A DNA stretch of 64,000 nucleotides, taken from positions 46,142,961-46,206,960 of the forward strand of contig NC_030686.2 of NCBI RefSeq assembly GCF_000004195.4, read 5' to 3'. Every line of letters begins with the position of its first letter. Position 1 is the stretch's first letter. The notes below the pieces were generated by a model. It searched no databases, was not told the DNA's origin, and saw only the letters and a list, made by a program, of their open reading frames with translations. Below are positions 37,501-49,500 of the stretch, one piece after another. Position numbers and translations under genes: made by a program. Origin of the DNA: Xenopus tropicalis. Lineage: Eukaryota; Chordata; Amphibia; Anura; Pipidae.

Positions 37501-40500
37501 GCAGCAGGCTAAGGCCTGGGGCACATGATGCTTTGCTGGCTTTGGTGTGACATGGCCTAATGGTTCCCCCACCCACTGACCTTTAAATTATATTCCTTAT
37601 CACATGTAATATCACAGGCTAAGTCCTAGCTGCATATGGAATAGGCTGTGTGGCATTTAGGCTTCCCCTGAAATCGCCGGGTGCGGCTAACCCATTGCAC
37701 TGAGACTGCTAATACATTTTCAGACGTTTAGAGCAATAAACCGACTTACTGCGTAATTATCTTAGACGCAACTAATTCATTTAAAGGCCCTGGTCCTGTT
37801 TAATGAATCTTATTAACGTCGCAGTCTCACTGTGTCCATCCACGCGAGCGGCTGTCTGTAATTGGCCAGATCAATCACAGGCGCACGTTGGTGGAGGATG
37901 CGGCTGTACGGAGTACGTATGATGAGCAAGCTTTCTTTCATCGTGACCATATATTTATCTGAGCTGCAGCTGGAATGCTAATTCAGTTTCATTGCATGAT
38001 TATGGTTGGGCAATGAGAATTAATCCCGGCGCGAGTGTAGACGCAAACCACTTGTAAAACTGCTTTTATGTTATGATATGTTGGGTTTAACCCCAGGCTG
38101 CTTCAGTCTGCATATGTCACATTCTAATCCCTCACCTCCTCTTTTTCTCATTTTTACACTCACAGGGAGGTGCGACTGAAGATCCAGCACGAAATCGCAA
38201 GAACCTTCAATATAAGCGTTTCCTCCCTTCACCTTACCAAACCCACCTTTTTCTCACGCATGAACAGCTTGGAAGCCAAAACCGCTCATGATGAATACTG
38301 GCACCCCCATATTGATAAGGTGAGGATTCCACGTGACTGTGTATAGGGTCAGCCCCATATTGGTAAGGTGAGGATTCCACGTGACTGTGTATAGGGTCAG
38401 CCCCATATTGATAAGGTGAGGATTCCACGTGACTGTGTATAGGGTCAGCCCCATATTGATAAGGTGAGGATTCCACGTGACTCTGTATAGGGTCAGCCCC
38501 ATATTGATAAGGTGAGGATTCCACGTGACTGTGTATAGGGTCAGCCCCATATTGATAAGGGAGGGGTAGGGCCCATGAAGGGAATTCCACGTGACTGTGT
38601 CTAGGGTCAGCCCCCATATTGATAAGGTGAGAATTCTATGTGGACTGTGTATAGGGTCAGCCCCATATTGATAAGGTGAGAATTCTATGTGACTGTGTAT
38701 AGGGTCAGCCCCATATTGATAAGGTTGAGGAATTCTACGTGACTGTGTATAGGGTCAGCCCCATATTGATAAGGTGAGATTCTACGTGACTGTGTATAGG
38801 GTCAGCCCATATTGATAAGGTGAGGATTCTACGTGACTGTGTATAGGGTCAAGCCCCATGTTGAGTAAGGTGAGGATTCCACGTGACTGTGTATAGGGTC
38901 AGCCCCATATGATAAGGTGAGAATTCTACGTGCCTGTGTATAGGGTCAGCCCCATATTGATAAGGTGAGGATTCCACGTGACTGTGTATAGGGTCAGCCC
39001 CATATTGATAAGGTGAGGATTCTACGTGACTGTGTATTGGGTCAGCCCCATATTGATAAGGTGAGGATTCCACGTGACTGTGTATAGGGTAGTGCTGGGC
39101 GGTATGACCAAAAATTTATATCACGGGTATTTTTTTATTATATCGGTATCACGGTATTTGACGGTATTTTTTTTCCCCATGCATGATTACGTGACCACCC
39201 CAAACACCCCCCCCCCAACCCCAAACACCCCCCCCCCCAACCCCAAACACCCCCCCATCCAACCCCCCATCCAACCCCAAACACCCCCCCATCCCCTTCA
39301 CATAAATAAACCTTACGGACCAGGCAGCCGCAGGCACCCCCGACAGCTCACAGAGCCTCCTGGCAATTTTTCTTACTATTTCCGGGTTGCGCACGTAACG
39401 TCAGCGCGCACAACCCGGAAATAGTAAGAAAAATTGCCAGGAGGCGCCCACACCGGTATGCCGGTAAGTTAAAATTTTTTATCATCTTTTTTAAAAAAAC
39501 CGGTGTTCGGTATATACCGGTATACCGCCCAGCACTAGTATAGGGTCAGCCCCATATTGATAAGGTGAGGATTCTACGTGACTGTGTATAGGGTCAGCCC
39601 CATATTGATAAGGTGAGGATTCCACGTGACTGTGTATAGGGTCAGCCCCATATTGATAAGGTGAGGATTCTACGTGACTGTGTATAGGGTCAGCCCCATA
39701 TTGATAAGGTGAGGATTCTACGTGACTGTGTATAGGGTCAGCCCCATGTTGATAAGGTGAGGATTCCACGTGACTGTGTATAGGGTCAGCCCCATATTGA
39801 TAAGGTGAGAATTCTACGTGCCTGTGTATAGGGTCAGCCCCATATTGATAAGGTGAGGATTCCACGTGCCTGTGTATAGGGTCAGCCCCATATTGATAAG
39901 GTGAGGATTCCACGTGACTGTGTATAGGGTCAGCCCCATATTGATAAGGTGAGGATTCCACGTGACTGTGTATAGGGTCAGCCCCATATTGATAAGGTGA
40001 GGATTCCACGTGACTGTGTATAGGGTCAGCCCCATATTGATAGGTGAGGATTCCACGTGACTGTGTATAGGGTCAGCCCCATATTGATAAGGTGAGGATT
40101 CCACGTGACTGTGTATAGGGTCAGCCCCATATTGATAAGGTGAGGATTCCACGTGCCTGTGTATAGGGTCAGCCCCATATTGATAAGGTGAGGATTCCAC
40201 GTGACTGTGTATAGGGTCAGCCCCATATTGATAAGGTGAGGATTCTACGTGACTGTGTATTGGGTCAGCCCCATATTGATAAGGTGAGGATTCCACGTGA
40301 CTGTGTATAGGGTCAGCCCCATATTGATAAGGTGAGGATTCTACGTGACTGTGTATAGGGTCAGCCCCATATTGATAAGGTGAGAATTCTACGTGACTGT
40401 GTATAGGGTCAGCCCCATATTGATAAGGTGAGAATTCTACGTGACTGTGTATAGGGTCAGCCCCATATTGATAAGGTGAGGATTCTACGTGACTGTGTAT

Positions 40501-43500
40501 AGGGTCAGCCCCCATATTGATAAGGTGAGGATTCCACGTGCCTGTGTATAGGGTCAGCCCCATATTGATAAGGTGAGGATTCCACGTGCCTGTGTATAGG
40601 GTCAGCCCCATATTGATAAGGTGAGGGATTCTACGTGACTGTGTATAGGGTCAGCCCCATGTTGATAAGGTGAGGATTCCACGTGCCTGTGTATAGGGTC
40701 AGCCCCATATTGATAAGGTGAGGATTCCACGTGACTGTGTATAGGGTCAGCCCCATATTGATAAGGTGAGGATTCCACGTGACTGTGTATAGGGTCAGCC
40801 CCATATTGATAAGGTGAGGATTCCACGTGACTGTGTATAGGGTCAGCCCCATATTGATAAGGTGAGGATTCTACGTGACTGTGTATAGGGTCAGCCCCAT
40901 ATTGATAAGGTGAGGATTCCACGTGACTGTGTATAGGGTCAGCCCCATATTGATAAGGTGAGAATTCCACGTGACTGTGTATAGGTCAGCCCCATATTGA
41001 TAAGGTGAGGATTCTACGTGACTGTGTATAGGGTCAGCCCCATATTGATAAGGTGAGGATTCCACGTGACTGTGTATAGGGTCAGCCCCATATTGATAAG
41101 GTGAGGATTCTACGTGACTGTGTATAGGGTCAGCCCCATATTGATAAGGTGAGGATTCCACGTGACTGTGTATAGGGTCAGCCCCATATTGATAAGGTGA
41201 GGATTCTACGTGACTGTGTATAGGGTCAGCCCCATATTGATAAGGTGAGAATTCTACGTGACTGTGTATAGGGTCAGCCCCATATTGATAAGGTGAGGAT
41301 TCCATGTGACTGTGTATAGGGTCAGCCCCATATTGATAAGGTGAGGATTCTACATGACTGTGTATAGGGTCAGCCCCATATTGATAAGGTGAGGATTCCA
41401 CGTGACTGTGTATAGGGTCAGCCCCATATTGATAAGGTGAGGATTCCACGTGACTGTGTATAGGGTCAGCCCCATATTGATAAGGTGAGGATTCCACATG
41501 ACTGTGTATAGGGTCAGCCCCATATTGATAAGGTGAGGATTCTACGTGACTGTGTGTAGGGTCAGTACTATATTGGAGTAAGGCATTCCCGGTCGCTAAG
41601 CTTAAGGTGGCCATACATGTTAAGATCCGCTTGCTTGGCGAGATCTTCTCCCAATATCCCCACCTACGGGTGGCCAATATCGGGCAAATGTAGGCTAATT
41701 TGATTGTTTGGCCCTAGAACACCGGTAATAGGTGCAGACGGTTTGGGGACCACATCAATGAGCCGATGCGGTCCCCGATCTGACTAAATCTTTTAACCTG
41801 CCCGATCAATATCTGGTCAATTTCAGGCCAGATATCGGTCGGGCATGCTCGTCCTTCCTGCCCCTGCAGGGCCGATAAGCTGCCGAATTGGTCTAAGGGA
41901 CTGAAATCAGCAGCTACAATCGGCCTGTGTATGGCCGCCTTTAGGTGTTATGTAATAAAAGACACTAAGTTTGCCCAGGAGCAGTAACCTATAGCAACCA
42001 AGCAGCAGGAAGCATTTACTGGCCACCTGTTTAAAAGCAAACATCTTATTGGTTGCTACTGGTTACTGCTCCTGGGCAAACTTCGTTTTTTTTTTTTACA
42101 TGGGGTTTAGCGTTTACCCAAACCCTGTTGTTACCCTGGTCCTGCAGACAAATGCATTAGTGCATGTTCCAGTTTCTCTCCACACTGTGGTGCCATTATC
42201 AGAGTAGAAAGCTGTTGGGGTCCCCCCCAAACTAGTTATTTTCCAATAATGAGCCGTTTGCCTGTGCACTGGGCACAGCAGGTTCACGGTAAGTACAGGC
42301 ACTTTCTGTCCTCGAGCACTGGGAGTGTGGGCTGAACATTTAATGCATATTATTAATCTGAGCAATTATATCCTGAAGGCACTTGCACCTAATTAAACCA
42401 AGAATACCTAATTCATCTATAGAATGTATATGCACTATGAAATGCAATCTAATTTTATCATTGGCTCCTCCCACGTCAGCTTTTATCCTCATCTACCCCA
42501 GATATACCTGTGAGGGGTGCAGCTATACTGTTTTATCTCCTTCTCCATGTATCAGATATATGGGTAGGAGCGGCCATATTGTGTGTGGGCGCTTGTGCGG
42601 GGTGGGGAGGGGAGGTAGGGGCTCAGAGCGGTTACCAAATGGAATTTATCATACAATAAGGAGCCTGAGATCCGCAGTTTCCTGGCAGGTAGGGAAAAAA
42701 GGCCAAGTCACTTCTGTGCTCTCCGGAGCTCCCACGGGGGAGTCTAATAGAAATTTCTGTCTGCGCTTTGAACTGGAACGGCTCACAAGGTGTTGGCAGT
42801 AATGGAGGCCAGAGGTGAGCGCTGCTTTCCCTCAGTGCATGATGGGATCTTTTGTATAAGAAAGCCGTCATTAATTCTTTATATCCTAAACCCCTTACAA
42901 TGTCCTTTTTCACGCCAGTTTATAGTATCAGCAATGTATTAATGGTAAAGTAATGCTTTACAGAGCGCGTTAAATGACTCATTAGTCCCCAATGGAGCTA
43001 ACAATCTAATTTCCCTATGGCAGTCACACAGATAATCGTATCCTAGGCCAGTGCCCAAAAGAAGAGCACAGCCTATAGGAAAAGGAGGGGGGGATGCCTT
43101 CCGAATTGATCCCACCCCCCAGCAAATGACTTTTTTACTTTATACTCCCACAGATAAATCCTATTAAATCTTAATACATCTGACCATGTGACCCGTGCTT
43201 CGATCGCCATTATTTGGCCGGTTTGCGGCTACCTTTGCTGACAATATAATTGGGCGACGTAGGCTGCCAGCGACCCACTCAGCGGGCTTTGTGTTGGCGC
43301 TGTATCGGATAATGAGGGACTGTTTGTCTCTTTCCGACTTGCAATGAACCTGCCAGTCACAGGCCGGGGGCCTCATTGCATCAGGCAGGTAACTGCCCCC
43401 GTCACAAATACACAAACATTGCCGATAAATGGCTGCCAATGCCGTGATGCCCCCCCCCCCCCCGCAGGTCTCTATCTCTTTATTCCCTTATCCCACATCT

Positions 43501-46500
43501 CATCATGTTCTATCCAGAGAGAATTCCATTAGTGCGAGTGTCTGAATCTTATTCCGTTCTGCATCCGGTACAAGCAATCTCTATCTGTATATACAGGGGG
43601 GGAACAAGTGGCTGCCAGCCTGTGCTATTAAAGGTAGGGCCCCGCCTGCAGGGCTTGTGTGATTGAATAAATATCAGCTCTCAATCAAATCCACTGTTAT
43701 GGGTAAAATGCTGCCCCCAAGGGAGCCGCGGGGCCGGCGGGATCCCAGCAGCGCTCCTTCCCTATAATAAACACTGACAAACGTGTTTCTTTTACTCCTG
43801 TGTATTGTGAATATTCAGCCCCCCGGGGGGAAATGATGGGGGTTAGACAGTGGCAGCTTATTCTTCTTGCTTCTATCACCGAGTCGGCGCTGTGAGAGAG
43901 AATTCCTGATACTGAAAGCCTCTGTATGGGGCTGAATGGCACAGAAATACATGTGTATTCGCTGAATTGACTAATCCCTCAGATAATCCATATGTGAGTG
44001 CCAGGCTGCCGGCATGTCTGTAGCAGGGACAATGCCCCGAGACAAAGCAAAGTTTGGAAGAACCGCACACAGTTCAGCCTATGACTTATGGCTGCCGGTG
44101 GGTGCTGGGAGTTGTACAGTTTGCAGATTTGACAGCACTGATACAGTGTTATAGTTGCCAATTTTGCCTTAATGTCACTTATTTGCTCCTCTGCCAATAT
44201 TCTGTCCTGCTGTCACCATCTTGCCCTACTGTCTTGCCCTGCTGTCTCCATCTTGCCCTACTGTCTTGCCCTGCTGTCTCCATCTTGCCCCACTGTCTCG
44301 CCCTACTTTCTCAATCTTGCCCCACTGTCTCGCCCTACTGTCTCCATCTTGCCCCACTTTCTCTCCCTACTGTCTCTATCTTGCCCTACTGTCTCCATTT
44401 TGTCCTACTGTCTCTCCCTACACTCTCCATCTTGCCCCACTCTTTCTCCCTACTGTCTCCATCTTGCCCCACTGTCTCTCCCTACTCTCTCCATCTTGCC
44501 CCACTGTCTCTCCCTACTGTCTCCATCTTGCCCTACTGTCTCCATCTTGCCCCACTTTTTCTCCCTACTGTCTCCATCTTGCCCCACTCACTCGCCCTAC
44601 TCTCTCCATCTTGCCCCACTGTCTCGCCCTACTATCTCCATCTCGCCCTACTGTTTCCATCTCGCCCTACTGTTTCCATCTCGCCCTACTGTCTCCATAT
44701 CTCGCCCCACTCTCTCGCCATCTCGCCCCACTCTCTCGCCCTACTCTCACCATCTTTCCCCACTCTCTCGCCATCTTGCCCCACTCTCTCGCCCTACTCT
44801 CGCCATCTTGCCCCACTCTCGCCATCTTGCCCCACTCTCTCGCCCTACTCTCGCCATCTTGCCCCACTCTCTCGCCCTACTCTCGCCATCTTGCCCTACT
44901 CTCGCCATCTTGCCCCACTCTCTCGCCCTACTCTCGCCATCTTGCCCCGCTGTCTCCATCTCCCTTTTCCCTCCCTTCCTATATGTTTCCTACTGTTTCC
45001 ATCTCGCCCTACTGTTTCCATCTCGCCCTACTGTTTCCATCTCGCCCTACTGTTTCCATCTCGCCCTACTGTCTCCATCTCGCCCCACTCTCTCACCATC
45101 TCGCCCCACTCTCTCGCCATCTTGCCCCACTCTCGCCATCTTGCCCCACTCTCTCGCCATCTTGCCCCACTCTCTCGCCCTACTCTCGCCATCTTGCCCC
45201 ACTCTCTCGCCCTACTCTCGCCATCTTGCCCCACTCTCTCGCCCTACTCTCGCCATCTTGCCCCGCTGTCTCCATCTCCCTTTTCCCTCCCTTCCTATAT
45301 GTGCTGCTCAGTGAGCCCACTCGGTTCTGGGCCCGTTACAGACAGATGGCTGAATACGAAACCAATATGAACACATATAAGAAGAGAAAATAAACCCAGT
45401 GTAAATGAGGGAATCTTGTCCGTTTATCCTTTGGTTTCCCAGTCAGAGCACAGAGGAATTCGCTCCCCCTTATTAATCAGAAGATACAATTTAATATTGC
45501 AAAATATTATTTTTGAGAGGATCGGCTTGTGCTTGTTTTTTCCCCTTTTTGAGTAGCCGATGCTTTGCCAGCGCTGATTCTCTGCTCCCCTGTGAGTCTC
45601 TGCTTCCTCAGTACAAACCACAGCTGGTTCTGCAGACACTTGGCCCAAGAACATACACCCATGTGCGTCTTCCTGACTCGCTCCTTTTGGTAGGAAGGCA
45701 TGCCAGGCTCTACTGGGAGCCAACCTCATCAGACACAGTGGAATGTTATGGGCAAGGAGTATGGCAGCACAGGAAATATTGCTTAGCAACAGCCCAGTAT
45801 CCTGGTAGAACTATTAGGGGGGAGGAACATTATTCATTTATTAATAGGGATTGTATTCCATGTTTGTCTAGATTGCTACAAAAGGTAAATTAGAGAATAT
45901 AGCTTACTGTGTATACTGTGTGTGAGGGCATAACTTATATATACCCTCTAGATATTATCATAACATCATGTCTGATAATATTTGTAGGCAGCAGTCCTGC
46001 CCTGCTTTATGGCTGAGATTCTAGCTATCTGTATAACAGAGCATTCTGTCACAGTGGCACAGATCCTATCTGATCCCCCCATTGTAAGCAGCAGTCCTGC
46101 CCTGCTTTATGGCTGAGATTCTAGCTATCTGTATAACAGAGCATTCTGTCACAGTGGCACAGATCCTATCTGATCCCCCCATTGTAAGCAGCAGTCCTGC
46201 CCTGCTTTATGGCTGAGATTCTAGCTATCTGTATAACAGAGCATTCTGTCACAGTGGCACAGATCCTATCTGATCCCCCCATTGTAAGCAGCAGTCCTGC
46301 CCTGCTTTATGGCTGAGATTCTAGCTATCTGTATAACAGAGCATTCTGTCACAGTGGCACAGATCCTATCTGATCCCCCCCATTGTAAGCAGCAGCCCTG
46401 CCCTGCTTTATGGCTGAGATTCTAGCTATCTGTATAACAGAGCATTCTGTCACAGTGGCACAGATCCTATCTGATCCCCCCCATTGTAAGCAGCAGTCCT

Positions 46501-49500
46501 GCCCTGCTTTATGGCTGAGATTCTAGCTATCTGTATAACAGAGCATTCTGTCACAGTGGCACAGATCCTATCTGATCCCCCCATTGTAAGCAGCAGCCCT
46601 GCCCTGCTTTATGGCTAAGCTTCTAGCTATCTGTATAACAGAGCATTCTGTCACAGTGGCACAGATCCTATCTGATCCCCCCATTGTAAGCAGCAGTCCT
46701 GCCCTGCTTTATGGCTGAGATTCTAGCTATCTGTATAACAGAGCATTCTGTCACAGTGGCACAGATCCTATCTGATCCCCCCATTGTAAGCAGCAGCCCT
46801 GCCCTGCTTTATGGCTAAGCTTCTAGCTATCTGTATAACTTAGTATGATATTCACCAAATCTTTCACAAAGGGTTCAGTGTAATCCCACAATAGTGGATT
46901 GAGTGCATCCCTAATATATAACAGAATATAACTAGCAGAATATTAATAAGCACCAGTTATTGGTCCCCAAAAATAAGTTAAACAGAAATATTGCAGAAAA
47001 TGTCGCTCTCCCCCTGTCACTGCTTCCCACGGTGCCTGAAGCAGACGTTACAGTGACAGATGGGCCCCGGTTCCTGGGTGGGAGTCCGCCTGTTACAGAC
47101 ACGGGTGCCTTAGGAAGTGTATTGGATCACCTTATATGCCCCATAAACACGAGGCGCGTCGGATTATCCGATCCCTATGAGCTGTCAGTGTCTCTGGCTT
47201 TAGCCCCGCTCATCTCTAGCCTTTGTGTACTTGAAAAGCTGAATTCTTCCAAAGGGCAAAATTCCAACGCTTCATCTAAAAATGTTCCTCTCTGTCCAGA
47301 ATTGGCATGACTGAGACGTGTGGCTCTGATTGGCTATACGCCCCCCCTCAGCAGTCCCAATGCAGTATTAGAGCCCCAAGCCTCTGCTGCACGGATGTCT
47401 CTGTGTGTGACAGCTCTCACTCGGGCCAATGGTAGCAGCTTTTATTATTCTAGATTCGCCGGGAAAGTGAGTCCTTGAGTCAGGGAATTATCCCCCGAGT
47501 CACCTGTGCAAGTAATGATAGATTAGGAGTTTGCTCTCCAGTCAAAATCTTTTTGTCTTGAAACATTGACCGTGAGCTGTGCGGCTGCAGCCGTTAATTG
47601 TTCCTTGGAGCTCACACTGCTGAAATAACTCAAATAACTAATGCAGGTTGTGGTGCCGCTCAGACAGATCCGTGTTTCTCTCTACGCTATATATATGTGG
47701 CCATATACTGTATATGGGGGCATTGCATAGATATCCATAGTCAGGCCTCAGATTGGAGTTTGGGAATGTATATATAACTGAACAGTTCAAAGTACAGAAG
47801 TCAAAAGCAAAGCGAATTAAGGGACATTGCTTTCATATCCATGGTTAGGTCTCACACAGGAGTTTTGGCAATGTACATAACTTAGTAAAAGGTACAGAGG
47901 TAGGAAGCAAAGCGAATTAAGGGACATTGCCTACGAATCTGTAGTTAGGCCTCAGAATGGAGTATGGGAAGATATAACTGAACAGTACAGAGGTTGGAAG
48001 CAAAGTGAATTAAGGGACATTGCTTTCATATCTGTAGTTAGGTCTCTGACTGGAGTTTGGGAATGTATATATTGAATTGTACATTGAACAGTACAAAGTA
48101 CAGAGGTAGAAAGCAAAGCGAATTAAGGGATGTTTAGGTTAAGCTGCAGATTGGAGTTTGGGTATGTCTATATTGCTTAGTAAAAGGTAAAGTGGTAGGA
48201 AGCAAAGCGAATGAAGGGACATGGCATACATATTAGGTAGTAAACGCATGAGTTCAGGTAGGAAGTATTGCAGGAGTTTGCCCTTGGCAGGGATGCTAAT
48301 TTGGCTAAAGGTTTCCTTGCCAGCCCCAGGTGCCTCTGTGCATTCGCTGTTAATGATTTCGTGCAGATCTCGCTAACCCAACCTGAGCGCCGCCGATCGA
48401 TTAAACCAGCACGATGGGTTCCTGAGCGAGGCCAGGTGAGAGCGAGCACATCTCGGGTCTGTTTCATGGATCCATCGTGCCTTTCTCTGCATCTCAGTCA
48501 CTGCTTTAACAGCACTGCTGCCCGGGGAGCCTGCGGTGACCAGGCAAATAATTCTGCCTCTACGGAGGGGGATATTGGGGGGCAGCTTCCGCCTCACCAG
48601 CAGAACCGCTCAGGCACGAATCCCATTTTGAATGCAAAATGAATCACCGCAATCAAATCCCAGCATGGCCACCGTCTCCGAGCTTTTGTGTCCGATATAT
48701 TTATAAATAGGTTTGTTCCAAGGTGATGAATCTTCAGATCTTTCCTGCGAAAGAGGTCAGAAACCTTGGCAAAGGCCCCCCCGCGTGTCCATTCCATGGC
48801 AAGGTTGGCGTCCCCTTGCCTCTAATCACAGGGAAATGAGGCTCGGAGCAGTCACACAAATAAAGGCCAGCTCATTTTCTCAGCCATTCCTGCCCAGCGA
48901 CCCATAACATTGGAGGATCAATCAAGGCTGCGCCTAAAGACTCAGCGGGACAACAGAAAAGATAAAGTGATAACGTAAAAACGGTGTTAGCCGACCTGCC
49001 AATATCATTAGCGTCTGTAGCCGGAGAGTTAGGGGCCGTGGTACCTGGGGAGTAATGAGAACCAATTGGTTTCCTAATAACCAGCAGAGCTTTAGTGCCG
49101 CCGAGATTGGGTTTTTTAACGACCGTTCTGCTTTCTCTTTCCCTTATTTAGGGGTCCCTGGAAATTTTTTGAATTATTTGCCTCTTCAGCTTCCAAATGT
49201 GCGGGGGGGGGGGGGTGGTTTACACCCCTTAGGGGGAGATATAAATGACCCCTTATGTGTTATGCTGCAAAGCTCGGCTTTCATAACATTGGGTGTAGAG
49301 CTGGGCGGTATGACCAAAAATTTATATCACGGTATTTTTCAAAATGATATCGGTATCACGGTATTTGACGGTATATAAATAAAAAATAAATAATAAATAT
49401 TGGTGGCCAGGGCCCAACCACAACCCCCCCCAACCCCAACCCCCCCACAACCCCCACCAACCCCCCCTCCAACCACAACCCCCACCAACCCCCCCAACCA

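Noticed and set aside
39491..41677. Minus-strand frames of 172-268 codons repeating SSPYQYGADPIHSHVE
   Set aside because: The 48-bp period is a multiple of three, so any stop-free frame stays open. The sequence is the complement of the ogfod3 exon 7/donor array.
44054..45393. Open frames of 380-438 codons rich in Ser, Pro and Leu, in all three forward frames
   Set aside because: All three frames are open together because the C/T-rich array lacks stop codons. No domain, no start context and no intron fit; the repeated peptide simply mirrors the DNA unit.
45325..45393. Short C-terminal-like peptide after the C/T-rich array (RYRQMAEYETNMNTYKKRK, then stop)
   Set aside because: Looks protein-like, but no acceptor in a fitting phase and no family I can name; too short to call an exon or pseudogene.
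46960..47310. 116-codon open frame in OGFOD3 intron 7
   Set aside because: No known domain, no splice context and composition like the surrounding intron.
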